From an uncultured Desulfovibrio sp. (GTDB lineage: Bacteria; Desulfobacterota; Desulfovibrionia; Desulfovibrionales; Desulfovibrionaceae): a stretch of DNA of 38,407 nucleotides. Numbering within the stretch: position 1 is the stretch's first letter; the number at the start of each line of letters is the position of its first letter. The position numbers were made by a program, and so were the translations under genes. Below are positions 1 to 7,741 of the stretch, in pieces. The notes under the pieces were generated by a model. The model was not told where the DNA came from and did no database searches. It saw only the letters and a list, made by a program, of their open reading frames with translations. Where the stretch lies: positions 1-38,407 of the forward strand of contig CALVHG010000025.1 of the NCBI GenBank assembly GCA_944327285.1, read 5' to 3'.

Positions 1-94
1 GGAAAAAGCGCGGTTTTTCCGCTCACTTTGGGCCGGGCGGCGTTGTGCCGCCGCCTCGCGTTTCACCTTTTTCAAAGGTGAAACGCTCTTTGTT
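1..94 (+). terminator. Tandem hairpins, last one an intrinsic terminator
   Basis: Three hairpins stand in a row. GGAAAAA (1-7) pairs with TTTTTCC (14-20). GGCGGC (36-41) pairs with GCCGCC (47-52). GCGTTTCACCTTT (58-70) pairs perfectly with AAAGGTGAAACGC (74-86) around a 3-nt loop and is followed by TCTTTGTT. The third is a good rightward terminator, presumably for a gene left of the window. I see no gene in 1-191. Confidence 0.6.
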
Positions 95-148
95 ACGGCC
101 TGCGGTGCGCTCCGGGAAATTCATCTGAAAACACCTCAGAAAAGGCGG

Positions 149-191
149 AAAAATACAAGCGTCGGGCATGGTGGCGTACCATGTCCGACGC
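149..191 (-). terminator. Intrinsic terminator of the CRISPR array transcript
   Basis: The 14-nt arms at 159-172 and 178-191 pair around a 5-nt loop, with one G-T pair. On the minus strand the hairpin is followed by TTGTATTTTT (149-158). The hairpin directly abuts the distal degenerate repeat (192-227). This supports leftward transcription of the array. There is no T-tract on the plus side. Confidence 0.7.
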
Positions 192-585
192 TGTTCATGG
201 GGCCGAGGAGCGCTCCCCGGATGTGACGCGCGGCGCGTCAGCAGGCGTCCATCCAGCGACAGCTTCAATGGGGCCGGGGATTGCTCCCCAGATGTGACGG
301 AACGGCGGCATCCTTGACGAATGCGCGAACATGCTTCAATGGAGCCGGGGAGTGCTCCCCGGATGTGACTCGTCACACCATACGCCCGCGTGCGTCAGTG
401 CGTCGCTTCAATGGGGCCGGAGATTGCTCTCCGGATGTGACATACAGGCATCCATGCCATCAGGACCGCCAGTAATACTTCAATGGGGCCGGGGATCGCT
501 CCCCGGATGTGACTACAGCAGCGCCCGCGCGGCCCTGCTGGAAGTCTGGCTTCAATGGGGCCGGGGATCGCTCCCCGGATGTGAC
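192..585 (-). CRISPR. Type I-G CRISPR array, 6 repeats and 5 spacers
   Basis: Repeats of 36 bp lie at 192-227 (degenerate), 263-298, 334-369, 406-441, 478-513 and 550-585. The last two are identical; the others carry substitutions. Spacers are 35, 35, 36, 36 and 36 bp. On the minus strand the repeat begins GTCACATCC and ends CATTGAAG, and holds a 7-bp stem (CCGGGGA/TCCCCGG) around GCGA, a GNRA-type tetraloop. Three observations make the minus strand the likely crRNA strand with the leader at 586-799: the ATTGAAG end, decay of the left-most repeat, and the terminator at 149-191. In the repeat at 406-441 both sides of the stem changed together (G to A with C to T), so the hairpin is kept. In the repeat at 263-298 one pair is lost. 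The sequence does not show what the spacers target. Confidence 0.95.
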
Positions 586-799
586 AGTCACCTCATTTTA
601 GCAAGGCCCGGCGCGGCCTGTAAAGGCGAAGATCGAGAACCTGCCGTCAGGCGACGGCCGAGGCACGCCCCCCGACCAGTGCCGCAATAAAAAAGCCTGT
701 TTTTTTCAAACGGCTTGTCTCTGCGACGATCTCGCGCTACTGTATGGCAAACTGGAGGTTCTCGCGGATTGCCCGCGTCATTCCTGCAAGGAGTCTCTC
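586..799. promoter_or_regulatory. Leader / divergent regulatory region between array and cas operon
   Basis: This 214-bp stretch has no gene. It separates the leader-side identical repeats from the cas3 start, so it should hold the array promoter (leftward) and the cas promoter (rightward). An imperfect hairpin lies at 693-716 (AAGCC/GGCTT with an inner GTTT/AAAC), followed on the minus strand by TTTT. A weak rightward promoter candidate is TTGTCT (715-720), 17 bp, TACTGT (738-743). The Shine-Dalgarno AAGGAG at 788-793 precedes the GTG start of cas3. The promoter assignments are inference. Confidence 0.4.
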
Positions 800-2314
800 G
801 TGCCCTCCCTGTCCGACTGGTATACGGCGGCGCTCGGCGTTCCGCCTTACCCCTATCAGCAGCGTCTGGCCGCCGAAGACTGGCCCGATGTGCTGAAAAT
901 TCCGACCGGCCTCGGCAAGACGGCCGCCATCTTTTTTGCATGGCTGTACAAACGCCATTGCAACGACGTTCATACGCCCCGGCGGCTGGTCTGGTGTCTG
1001 CCCATGCGCGTGCTGGCGGAGCAGACCGCCCGGCTTGCCCGGCAGTGGGGAGAACGCCTTGCTTCTGCGGGGTTGCTGTCCCGCGCGCCCGCGGTGCATG
1101 TGCTTATGGGCGGCGATGTGGCACAGGACTGGGATACGCGCCCCGAAGACGAGGCCGTGCTGATCGGCACGCAGGATCAGCTCCTTTCCCGCGCGCTCAA
1201 TCGGGGCTATGCCATGAGCCGTTTTCGCTGGCCGCTGGACTTTGCCCTGCTGCACAATGACGCCTTCTGGATTTTTGACGAAGTGCAGCTTATGGGCGCT
1301 GGCCTGCCGACCTCCACCCAGCTGGAAGCCTTTCGGCGGCGTTTCGCCTGCGCCGTGCCCTGCCGCTCCCTGTGGTGCAGCGCAACGCTGCATCCGCGGT
1401 GGCTGGCCAGCGTGGATTTTGCCGCGCACTGTCCCGCGCCGCGCCTTGCGGCGCTTCAGGAAGACGATACGGCCTTTCCGCAGGTGCGGCAGCGCATCCA
1501 CGCAAGCAAGCAGGTACTTCCGCTTGCCGGGGCGGACAACAGTAAACAGCTGGCGGATGCCGTGCTGGCGGCACACCGTCCGGGAACGCTGACCCTCGTC
1601 ATCCGTAACCGGGTCAGGGATGCCGTGGAGCTGTTCGAGACGCTGCGCAAAAGGAAGGGCACGCCGCCGCTCTGTCTGCTGCATTCCCGCTTTCGCCCCG
1701 CTGACAGGGCCGCCGTCCTGCAGGCGGCGCTGGCAGCCCCGGACGCGGAAGGCCGCATCGTCGTCACAACGCAGGTCGTGGAAGCGGGCGTGGATATTTC
1801 CGCCGCCACGCTCTTTACGGATGTGGCGCCGTGGGCGTCGCTGGTGCAGCGCTTCGGACGCTGCAACCGGGCCGGGGAACGCAAGGATGCCCGCATCTTC
1901 TGGCTGGACAAACGCATTGACAGGGAACAGGACGCCCGGCCGTATGCGCTTGCGGAACTGCACACGGCCCGAACGCTGCTGACTGCGCTGGCAGACGCGG
2001 CACCGTCCCGCCTGCCGGACACGGGCGCGGCGACGGCCGTCCATGCCGTCCTGCGCGCGCCCGATCTGCTCGATCTCTTTGACACCACGCCCGATCTTGC
2101 CGGGGCGGATATCGACGTTTCCCGCTTCATCCGGGAAAGTGACGATACCGACGTGCAGGCATTCTGGCGCAACTGGCCGGGCGATGCGCCGCCGTCGGAT
2201 ATGTCCGGCCCGGCCCGCGAGGAATTGTGTTCCGTGCCGCTGGGCGACATGCGGTCCTTTTGTCGGAAACGTGACTGCCGGGGCTGGGTCTGGGATACGC
2301 TGGACGGCGCGTAG
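800..2314 (+). CDS. cas3: Cas3 helicase part, type I-G, ends at in-frame TAG
   Basis: This is a superfamily 2 helicase of the Cas3 group, expected to unwind and help degrade DNA marked by the Cascade complex. The 504 residues show Walker A PTGLGKT (about 35-41), a DEVQ motif II (160-163) in place of DEAH, a SAT motif III, and motif VI QRFGRCNR (350-357). The start is GTG with AAGGAG 6 nt upstream. It ends at TAG (2312-2314), and the same frame continues through 2342-3097, which holds the HD nuclease. Type I-G Cas3 usually carries HD at the C-terminus, so an intact gene would run 800-3097 (765 codons). Either a nonsense mutation has split it or it is expressed as separate helicase and HD polypeptides. 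First gene of the cas operon. Confidence 0.85.
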   Translation: MPSLSDWYTAALGVPPYPYQQRLAAEDWPDVLKIPTGLGKTAAIFFAWLYKRHCNDVHTPRRLVWCLPMRVLAEQTARLARQWGERLASAGLLSRAPAVHVLMGGDVAQDWDTRPEDEAVLIGTQDQLLSRALNRGYAMSRFRWPLDFALLHNDAFWIFDEVQLMGAGLPTSTQLEAFRRRFACAVPCRSLWCSATLHPRWLASVDFAAHCPAPRLAALQEDDTAFPQVRQRIHASKQVLPLAGADNSKQLADAVLAAHRPGTLTLVIRNRVRDAVELFETLRKRKGTPPLCLLHSRFRPADRAAVLQAALAAPDAEGRIVVTTQVVEAGVDISAATLFTDVAPWASLVQRFGRCNRAGERKDARIFWLDKRIDREQDARPYALAELHTARTLLTALADAAPSRLPDTGAATAVHAVLRAPDLLDLFDTTPDLAGADIDVSRFIRESDDTDVQAFWRNWPGDAPPSDMSGPAREELCSVPLGDMRSFCRKRDCRGWVWDTLDGA

Positions 2315-2341
2315 CGCAAGGCGGAACGGCTGCATCCCGGC

Positions 2342-3097
2342 ATGGTCCTGCTGTTCAGGGACGCGGACGGCGGCTACAGTCCCCTTGCGGGCTGGAAAGC
2401 CGATTCCCGAGCGCGTGTTCCCGTCATTCCTCCACAAGAAGAACGGGCCGCCTCCGTTGCCCTTCCGGCGCTGGACGGCGACCCGCTGAGCCATGCGGCG
2501 CGGCAGAGTCTGCGGGAACATGGAGAGCGCACTACGACCGCGCTGCAAGACCTGCTTGCGGCGCTGGACAATCCCGTTCCGCCTTCCTGTCTGCCGTCGC
2601 TGCACACGGCGGCGCGGCGGCACGACTGGGGCAAGGCGCACCCCGTCTTTCAGTCGGCCTGCATGCCTGCCGACGCCTCGGATATCTGGGCCAAAGCGCC
2701 GCGCATGGAACGTTATGACCGCCCCGGCTTCCGGCATGAGCTGGCCTCGGCGCTGGCCCTGCTGCATACGGGGCATGACGATCTTGCCGTCTATCTGGCG
2801 GCGGCGCATCACGGCAAGATTCGTCTTTCGCTGCGCGCTCTCCCCAACGAAACCCCGCCGCCGGAGGGCATCCGCTTCGCGCGCGGTATCCGGGAAGGCG
2901 ATATTCTGCCGCCCGCGGACGGTCTGCCCGAAGTCGTCCTGTCGCTGGCCTGCATGGAACTGGGGGATTCCGCCGAGGGGGCTAGCTGGGCCGAACGCAT
3001 GATCGGCCTGCTGGAAACATGGGGCCCCTTCCGTCTGGCCTTCTGGGAAGCACTTGTGCGCCTTGCCGACTGGCGGGCCAGCGCAGAGGAGGTCTGA
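2342..3097 (+). CDS. Cas3 HD nuclease part, same frame after the amber codon
   Basis: This is the continuation of the cas3 frame (2342 is in phase with 800). The HD signature RHDWGKAHPVF places the His-Asp pair at residues 94-95 from this ATG, codon 608 of the joined frame. Downstream histidines in RHELASALALLH and AAHHGKIRLS fit an HD phosphohydrolase/nuclease fold, so the catalytic part looks intact. No good Shine-Dalgarno sits near the ATG at 2342; a purine stretch (CAAGGCGG) lies about 20 nt upstream, which is too far. Independent translation is therefore uncertain, and this may be an untranslated remnant unless the TAG is read through. The stop is 3 nt before csx17. Confidence 0.6.
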   Translation: MVLLFRDADGGYSPLAGWKADSRARVPVIPPQEERAASVALPALDGDPLSHAARQSLREHGERTTTALQDLLAALDNPVPPSCLPSLHTAARRHDWGKAHPVFQSACMPADASDIWAKAPRMERYDRPGFRHELASALALLHTGHDDLAVYLAAAHHGKIRLSLRALPNETPPPEGIRFARGIREGDILPPADGLPEVVLSLACMELGDSAEGASWAERMIGLLETWGPFRLAFWEALVRLADWRASAEEV

Positions 3098-3100
3098 TAC

Positions 3101-5194
3101 ATGCCGGATATTCTGCTCGAAGGCTGTGCCTCGCGTCCGCTGGCCTCCTGTCTCAAGGCGCTGGGCATTCTGCGCCTTGTGGGCGAACAACAGGACGCAC
3201 AGGTTCGCGGCGCATGGCGGAACGGCTGTTTTGTGCTGTCATCGTCGCTGGACAAAGAAACTCTGTGCGATTTTTTTCTGCATGTCTGGCAGCCCACGCC
3301 GCTGGTCTCGCCGTGGAACGGCGGCAGCGGTTTTTATCCCGGAGACAACACAGAGGGCATTGACGCCATAACGCAATCGACGGATTCCCGTCTGGCTGGT
3401 TATCGCGCCGTCATTGCCCGGATTCATGACTGGCCGGAATTCCGTATGCTGGCCTCACTTCCCGCAGGACAGGCCCGGAAACAGAGGGATAGCGTCCGCG
3501 AAGAATGCAAGAATATTTTTTTGCAGCGCTGCCGTGCGGAACTGCCGGAAGCCTGTCTGCCGTGGCTGGACGCGGCTTTTATACTGCGTGAAGGCAAGGC
3601 CGTGTTTGCGCCTCTGCTGGGAACAGGCGGCAATGAGGGACGGCTGGAATACGCCAATAACTTCATGCAGCATGTGAACGCGGTCTTTGCAGCCTCTGAT
3701 ACGCAGCAGGGGCGCGGCTGGCTGGAGTCGGCCCTTTTTGCTGTGCCGACTCCCGGATTACCCAAAGTTGCCGCAGGCCAGCTTGATCCCGGCAGTGCCG
3801 GAGGATGCAATCAGAGCGCGGGCTTTGCGCTCGACAAGGCCGCCCCGGTCAATCCGTGGAATTTTCTTCTCATGCTGGAGGGCTCGCTGCTGTTTGCCGG
3901 AACGCTGGCGCGTCGTTCGCCGGAAGACCCGGCGCAGGTCTCCTTTCCTTTCTGTGTCGGGAGAGTGGCTGCGGGCTTTGCCTCGTCTTCCCTGCGCGAC
4001 AACGGACGCGGCGAACTCTGGTTCCCGCTCTGGTCGCGTCCCGCGTCGCTGCGCGAGGTACGCCGTCTGCTGGGCGAAGGTCGCGCCACTCTGGGACGCC
4101 GACAAGCCTGTGACGGTCTGGATTTTACCCGCGCCATAGCCTCTCTGGGCGTGGAACGCGGCATTGACAGTTTTGAGCGCTACAGTTTCCTTGAACGACG
4201 CGGTCAAAGCTATGTTGCCTTGCCTTCGGGAAATCTTTCCGTGCGCTATCAACCCCGCGTCGCCCTGCTGGAACCTGTGGCGCGCTGGCTGGAACAACGC
4301 TGTCTCAACAAAGAAGAACCGGCAACGCTGACCTCGGCGCGGCGGCGTCTTGCCGCGGCTGTTTTTTCCTGCGCGCGCACGCCGGATGCCCGCCATTTTC
4401 AGGCGGTCAGCCGCGCACTTGCCCGCATGGATGCTCTGCCGACCCTGCCGGCCCTGCTGCGCGCTCCCTGTCCCGCCCTTGCGGCGGACTGGATTGCGGC
4501 CTGTGATGACGGCGGGCCGGAAGTGCGCCTTGCCGCCGCGCTGGCTTCTCCCGGCGGCGCGGGCAAGCTGGGGCCGCTGCGCGCGCAGCTGGCTCCCGTC
4601 TCTCCTGCCGCCCCCTTTCGCTGGGAAAAGGATTCGGAGCAGTTTACGGCGTGGCGCGGCGCGACGCTGGAAGGCATCGGCAATCTTTTTCTGCGACGTC
4701 TGCTGCTGGCGCAGCGTTACGGCGTCAGCCCTCTGCACGCCGGCGTAAGGCTCCAGCCTGCCGATCTCCTGCCGTTACTTCAGGAAACGCTGGACATGGC
4801 GCTGCTGCAAGACCTGCTGCGGGCCTTCTCGCTGATAGGCTGGCCGAAAACCATGCAGTCCCTCTGGCCGCAGCCTCTGCAAGCGCAGCGTTTGCCCCAT
4901 GCGCTTACGCTGCTGCAACTGCTGTACACACCTTTGCCGACCGACTGCGGGCTGGACAGGGAACGTCTGTGCCCGGATTTGCGCATTGCCCGTCTTGTGC
5001 AGGCGCAGCGTCTTGAAGAAGCCTGCACGCTGGCCGCCCAGCGTCTGCGCGTTGCCGGAGGCGGCGCGCTCTATCTTCCGGCATCCTTTGTCGAAAGCGT
5101 GCGCGGCCTGTCGCCTGCGGCTGTTCTGGCCTGTCTTGCCGTGCCGGTCTCGCCGCACGCCCTGTTACGCCAATGTCATCAGTCATCCTGCTGA
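3101..5194 (+). CDS. csx17: Csx17, large subunit of type I-G effector
   Basis: A 697-residue protein recognised as Csx17 (Cas8-like large subunit of subtype I-G/I-U). The start is MPDILLEGCASRPLASCLKA; the early region has the WQPTPLVSPWNGGSGFYPGD stretch typical of the family. Its expected role is PAM recognition and non-target-strand handling within the crRNA-guided surveillance complex. The ATG lies 3 nt after the cas3 frame ends, with GGAGG at 3088-3092 inside the end of that frame, so translation is probably coupled. The length is in the usual range and there are no internal stops. GC-rich like the rest of the cas operon. Confidence 0.88.
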   Translation: MPDILLEGCASRPLASCLKALGILRLVGEQQDAQVRGAWRNGCFVLSSSLDKETLCDFFLHVWQPTPLVSPWNGGSGFYPGDNTEGIDAITQSTDSRLAGYRAVIARIHDWPEFRMLASLPAGQARKQRDSVREECKNIFLQRCRAELPEACLPWLDAAFILREGKAVFAPLLGTGGNEGRLEYANNFMQHVNAVFAASDTQQGRGWLESALFAVPTPGLPKVAAGQLDPGSAGGCNQSAGFALDKAAPVNPWNFLLMLEGSLLFAGTLARRSPEDPAQVSFPFCVGRVAAGFASSSLRDNGRGELWFPLWSRPASLREVRRLLGEGRATLGRRQACDGLDFTRAIASLGVERGIDSFERYSFLERRGQSYVALPSGNLSVRYQPRVALLEPVARWLEQRCLNKEEPATLTSARRRLAAAVFSCARTPDARHFQAVSRALARMDALPTLPALLRAPCPALAADWIAACDDGGPEVRLAAALASPGGAGKLGPLRAQLAPVSPAAPFRWEKDSEQFTAWRGATLEGIGNLFLRRLLLAQRYGVSPLHAGVRLQPADLLPLLQETLDMALLQDLLRAFSLIGWPKTMQSLWPQPLQAQRLPHALTLLQLLYTPLPTDCGLDRERLCPDLRIARLVQAQRLEEACTLAAQRLRVAGGGALYLPASFVESVRGLSPAAVLACLAVPVSPHALLRQCHQSSC

Positions 5195-5205
5195 AAGGAG
5201 TTTTC

Positions 5206-6210
5206 ATGTTGCTGGATACTTGCACTGCCGACCGTGTACTGTTGGAAGCCGACCTCGTGCCCATGCAGGGACAACGCTTCCAGCCGACGGGTTTTGCCGA
5301 TCTGGGGGCTGCCGTGTACACGCTGCCCGACGGGACGCGGATGCTGCTGGTGGAATCCGCGCAATCTATGGCAAACCGGCTGGAACAGACCATCCTGACG
5401 CCGGAGGGGACGCTTATGCCGGAGCTGGAAGGGCTTTCCTGCGTTACGGCGGTGCTGCACGGCAAGGGCAGGGAGGATTTTTCCACCAGTTCCCTGTTGG
5501 AGGCGCATCGTCTGGCCTCGCCCTTCATCATTGCCGACAAGACGTTTCAGCAGCAATTCTGCACCGACGCGGCGTATGATGAAAAATCGCCTCTGGACTG
5601 GAAACGCATCCATGCCGCCATTTTCAAATATGACGTCAACTCCCTTTTGCATGGCGTTTTCCTGTCCATCGTCAAGGGGGGCCGTATCAAGGTCCCGCGC
5701 CTCATTTCCGCATTCATCGAAGCCGAAAACGTGCGGGAAGCCGTTTCCGGCGGCGTCAAGAATTCCTTTGATCCCTCCGGCTCTGTTCGCCATGCGGACT
5801 ATGACAAGGACGTTTACAGCAACGTGCCCTACCAGCGCACCGAATACACGGCGGAGCGCATTACCGCCTATTTCAATCTGGATGTGAGCGGCATCCGGGC
5901 GCTGGGCCTGCCCGCGCAGGCGCAGGAGCTGCTGTTCTGTCTGGCCCTGTACAAGGTGCGTCGTCTGCTGGACGGCGGGCTGCGTCTGCGCACGGCCTGC
6001 GATCTCCGGCAGACAGGAGAACTACGTCTGTCCGGACTTGAGGCGCTTCCCGATGCGGCGGCCCTGCTTGCCGCGCTGCAACAGAGCATCAGGGAGTGCG
6101 CGCCCCTCTTTGCTCAGCCCCCTGTAACGACGCTGCATGTGGAAGTGACCGAAAAGAAAGGCAAGAAAAAGGACGATGCAGACGATACGTCAGAGGAAGA
6201 GGACGCCTGA
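5206..6210 (+). CDS. csb1: Csb1 (Cas7 family), type I-G backbone
   Basis: A 334-residue protein of the GSU0053/Csb1 group, the Cas7-like subunit that coats the crRNA in subtype I-G. The early motif PMQGQRFQPTGFADLGAAVY and the following ESAQSMANRLE are characteristic. I chose the ATG at 5206 because AAAGGAG sits 6 nt upstream and the csx17 stop is just before; an in-frame ATG at 5173 would overlap csx17. The C-terminal tail is highly charged (Lys then Asp/Glu) and probably disordered. The stop TGA overlaps the csb2 ATG (TGATG), indicating translational coupling. Confidence 0.9.
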   Translation: MLLDTCTADRVLLEADLVPMQGQRFQPTGFADLGAAVYTLPDGTRMLLVESAQSMANRLEQTILTPEGTLMPELEGLSCVTAVLHGKGREDFSTSSLLEAHRLASPFIIADKTFQQQFCTDAAYDEKSPLDWKRIHAAIFKYDVNSLLHGVFLSIVKGGRIKVPRLISAFIEAENVREAVSGGVKNSFDPSGSVRHADYDKDVYSNVPYQRTEYTAERITAYFNLDVSGIRALGLPAQAQELLFCLALYKVRRLLDGGLRLRTACDLRQTGELRLSGLEALPDAAALLAALQQSIRECAPLFAQPPVTTLHVEVTEKKGKKKDDADDTSEEEDA

Positions 6211-7670
6211 TGCCGGTTCTTGAAATTTCCTTTCTGGCCGGGCGCTATCATGCAACGGCCTGGGGGCGCAACGTCAACGAAGGGGAACCGGAATGGCCGC
6301 CGTCTCCCTTTCGTCTGGCGCGGGCGCTCATGGATGTGCGTTATCGCCGTCATGCCGACATTGACGACGACAGCCTTGAACGCGCGTTGTTGCTGCTGAC
6401 CGGAGCGCCCCGTTTCAGTCTGCCGCCCGCAAGCAGAATGGCCGTTAAATATTATCTTGATCAGGGCAAGACGGACGGCAAGAAACAGGCTGTGCTGGAT
6501 GCCTTTGTCTGTATGCCGAAGGGCGCGGCTCTTTATATGGAACTGCCGCAGGAGGCGTCGGCTGACGCGCTGCGCGTTCTGGAAACGCTGGTGACGTCCC
6601 TGCCGTATCTGGGACGCGCGGAATCGTGGATTGCGGCACGACTGCGCGCAGAGCTGCCGCCGCAGCGGCGCTGGAACTGTCGTCTTGCCGCAGCGCAATC
6701 CGCCGACCCGGACAATCAGACAGAGGTGCACACGCTGCTGTCGCCCACAGCCTATGCCGATCTGCCCTGCCTGCCCATGACGGGGAAGGGTAAGAAGAAA
6801 CGCGCCTGCTCATGGCTGGAAGCGCTGGCCCTGACAACAGAAACGCTGCGTGCTGACGGCTGGAACCGTCACCCCCTTCTGGGGCGCTGCGTCTATGTTA
6901 CGGCAGACGACGAAAGCCCTTCCCGTCGTTCGTTGTCTTCGACAGACGCCGGGCCCTGCTGCGTCACTTATGCCATACGTTCCACCCCTCTGCCGTCCGT
7001 TACCCATACGCTGCCGCTGGCCGAGCGGGTACGCATCGGCCTCATGAGTCGGCACAAGCGCTGTTGCGATGGTGACGAGAGCCGGGTTTCGCCGTTGTTC
7101 AGCGGCAAGGATGCTCTGTCACGTCCCCTGCGCGGCCACCAGCATGCTTTTTACTGGCCGTGCGATACGGACGGCGACGGGCGGCTTGATCATGTGCGCG
7201 TTCTGCTGCCGGGCGGCCTGACACGAGAGGAAAGGCAGGCACTGGAGGGGCTGCGCCATGTCTGGACACAGGGGGCGGAACTGGCGGAGCTGGTCTTTCT
7301 GCACTGCCTGCCGCACGCGTCCTTTGCCTCTGCCCGAACGGTTGTCAGCGCTACGCCCGTTGTCCTTGCCCGGCACTATAAGCCGCGACAGGGAACCTTC
7401 CGGGAATGGCTGGAAGCGGAAATACGGCGTTCCTGCGCGGAGCAGGGTCTGCCGGAACCGCTTTCCGTGGAGCCTTTGCCCTGCCTGCCCGTGCGGAACG
7501 GCGCGCCGTTGCTGTGGAACAGCTTCATCAGACAGCGCAAGGGACAGCCGCCCCGGCACGGCTACGGCTTCCGCCTGCACTTTGCAGAGCCTGTGCCTGC
7601 TCCCTTTGCGATCGGCAGCCTCGCCCACTTCGGCTTGGGCCTTTTTGTGGCAGAACGGCCGGAGGCGTAA
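6210..7670 (+). CDS. csb2: Csb2 (Cas5-Cas6-like), type I-G
   Basis: A 486-residue protein of the GSU0054/Csb2 group, understood as a Cas5-Cas6 fusion that binds and probably processes the crRNA. The N-terminal part has WGRNVNEGEPEWPPSPFRLA, typical of the family. The C-terminal part has GHQHAFYWPCDTDGDGRLDH, a conserved His/Asp-rich block. I place the start at the ATG overlapping the csb1 stop; the open frame runs further upstream inside csb1 with no reason to use it. It is the last cas gene. Neither cas4-cas1 nor cas2 follows, and a 71-bp gap leads to an unrelated operon. Confidence 0.9.
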   Translation: MPVLEISFLAGRYHATAWGRNVNEGEPEWPPSPFRLARALMDVRYRRHADIDDDSLERALLLLTGAPRFSLPPASRMAVKYYLDQGKTDGKKQAVLDAFVCMPKGAALYMELPQEASADALRVLETLVTSLPYLGRAESWIAARLRAELPPQRRWNCRLAAAQSADPDNQTEVHTLLSPTAYADLPCLPMTGKGKKKRACSWLEALALTTETLRADGWNRHPLLGRCVYVTADDESPSRRSLSSTDAGPCCVTYAIRSTPLPSVTHTLPLAERVRIGLMSRHKRCCDGDESRVSPLFSGKDALSRPLRGHQHAFYWPCDTDGDGRLDHVRVLLPGGLTREERQALEGLRHVWTQGAELAELVFLHCLPHASFASARTVVSATPVVLARHYKPRQGTFREWLEAEIRRSCAEQGLPEPLSVEPLPCLPVRNGAPLLWNSFIRQRKGQPPRHGYGFRLHFAEPVPAPFAIGSLAHFGLGLFVAERPEA

Positions 7671-7741
7671 AAACACGCCTTCCTTTTGGTATGCAGTGCC
7701 ATCAACTATCAAAGTATTTAAGTTTGAAGCGAGGAGCTGAA

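Noticed and set aside
192..585. Array transcribed rightward with the cas genes
   Set aside because: Degenerate repeat at the left end, ATTGAAG repeat end on the minus strand, and a minus-strand terminator abutting the left end all favour leftward transcription.
2312..2314. TAG in cas3 read as pyrrolysine
   Set aside because: TAG serves as ordinary stop in several genes here (e.g. 22673, 31868 and 28712 gene ends), and no pyl genes or pylT are in the window; a mutation or split is simpler.
737..3190. Minus-strand open frame of 817 codons antisense to cas3
   Set aside because: Composition is Arg/Gly/Gln-rich shadow coding, with no motifs or ribosome site. The plus strand has clear Cas3 motifs.
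3758..4738. Long minus-strand open frame inside csx17
   Set aside because: GC-rich third-position artefact opposite a recognised Csx17; no start signal or family.
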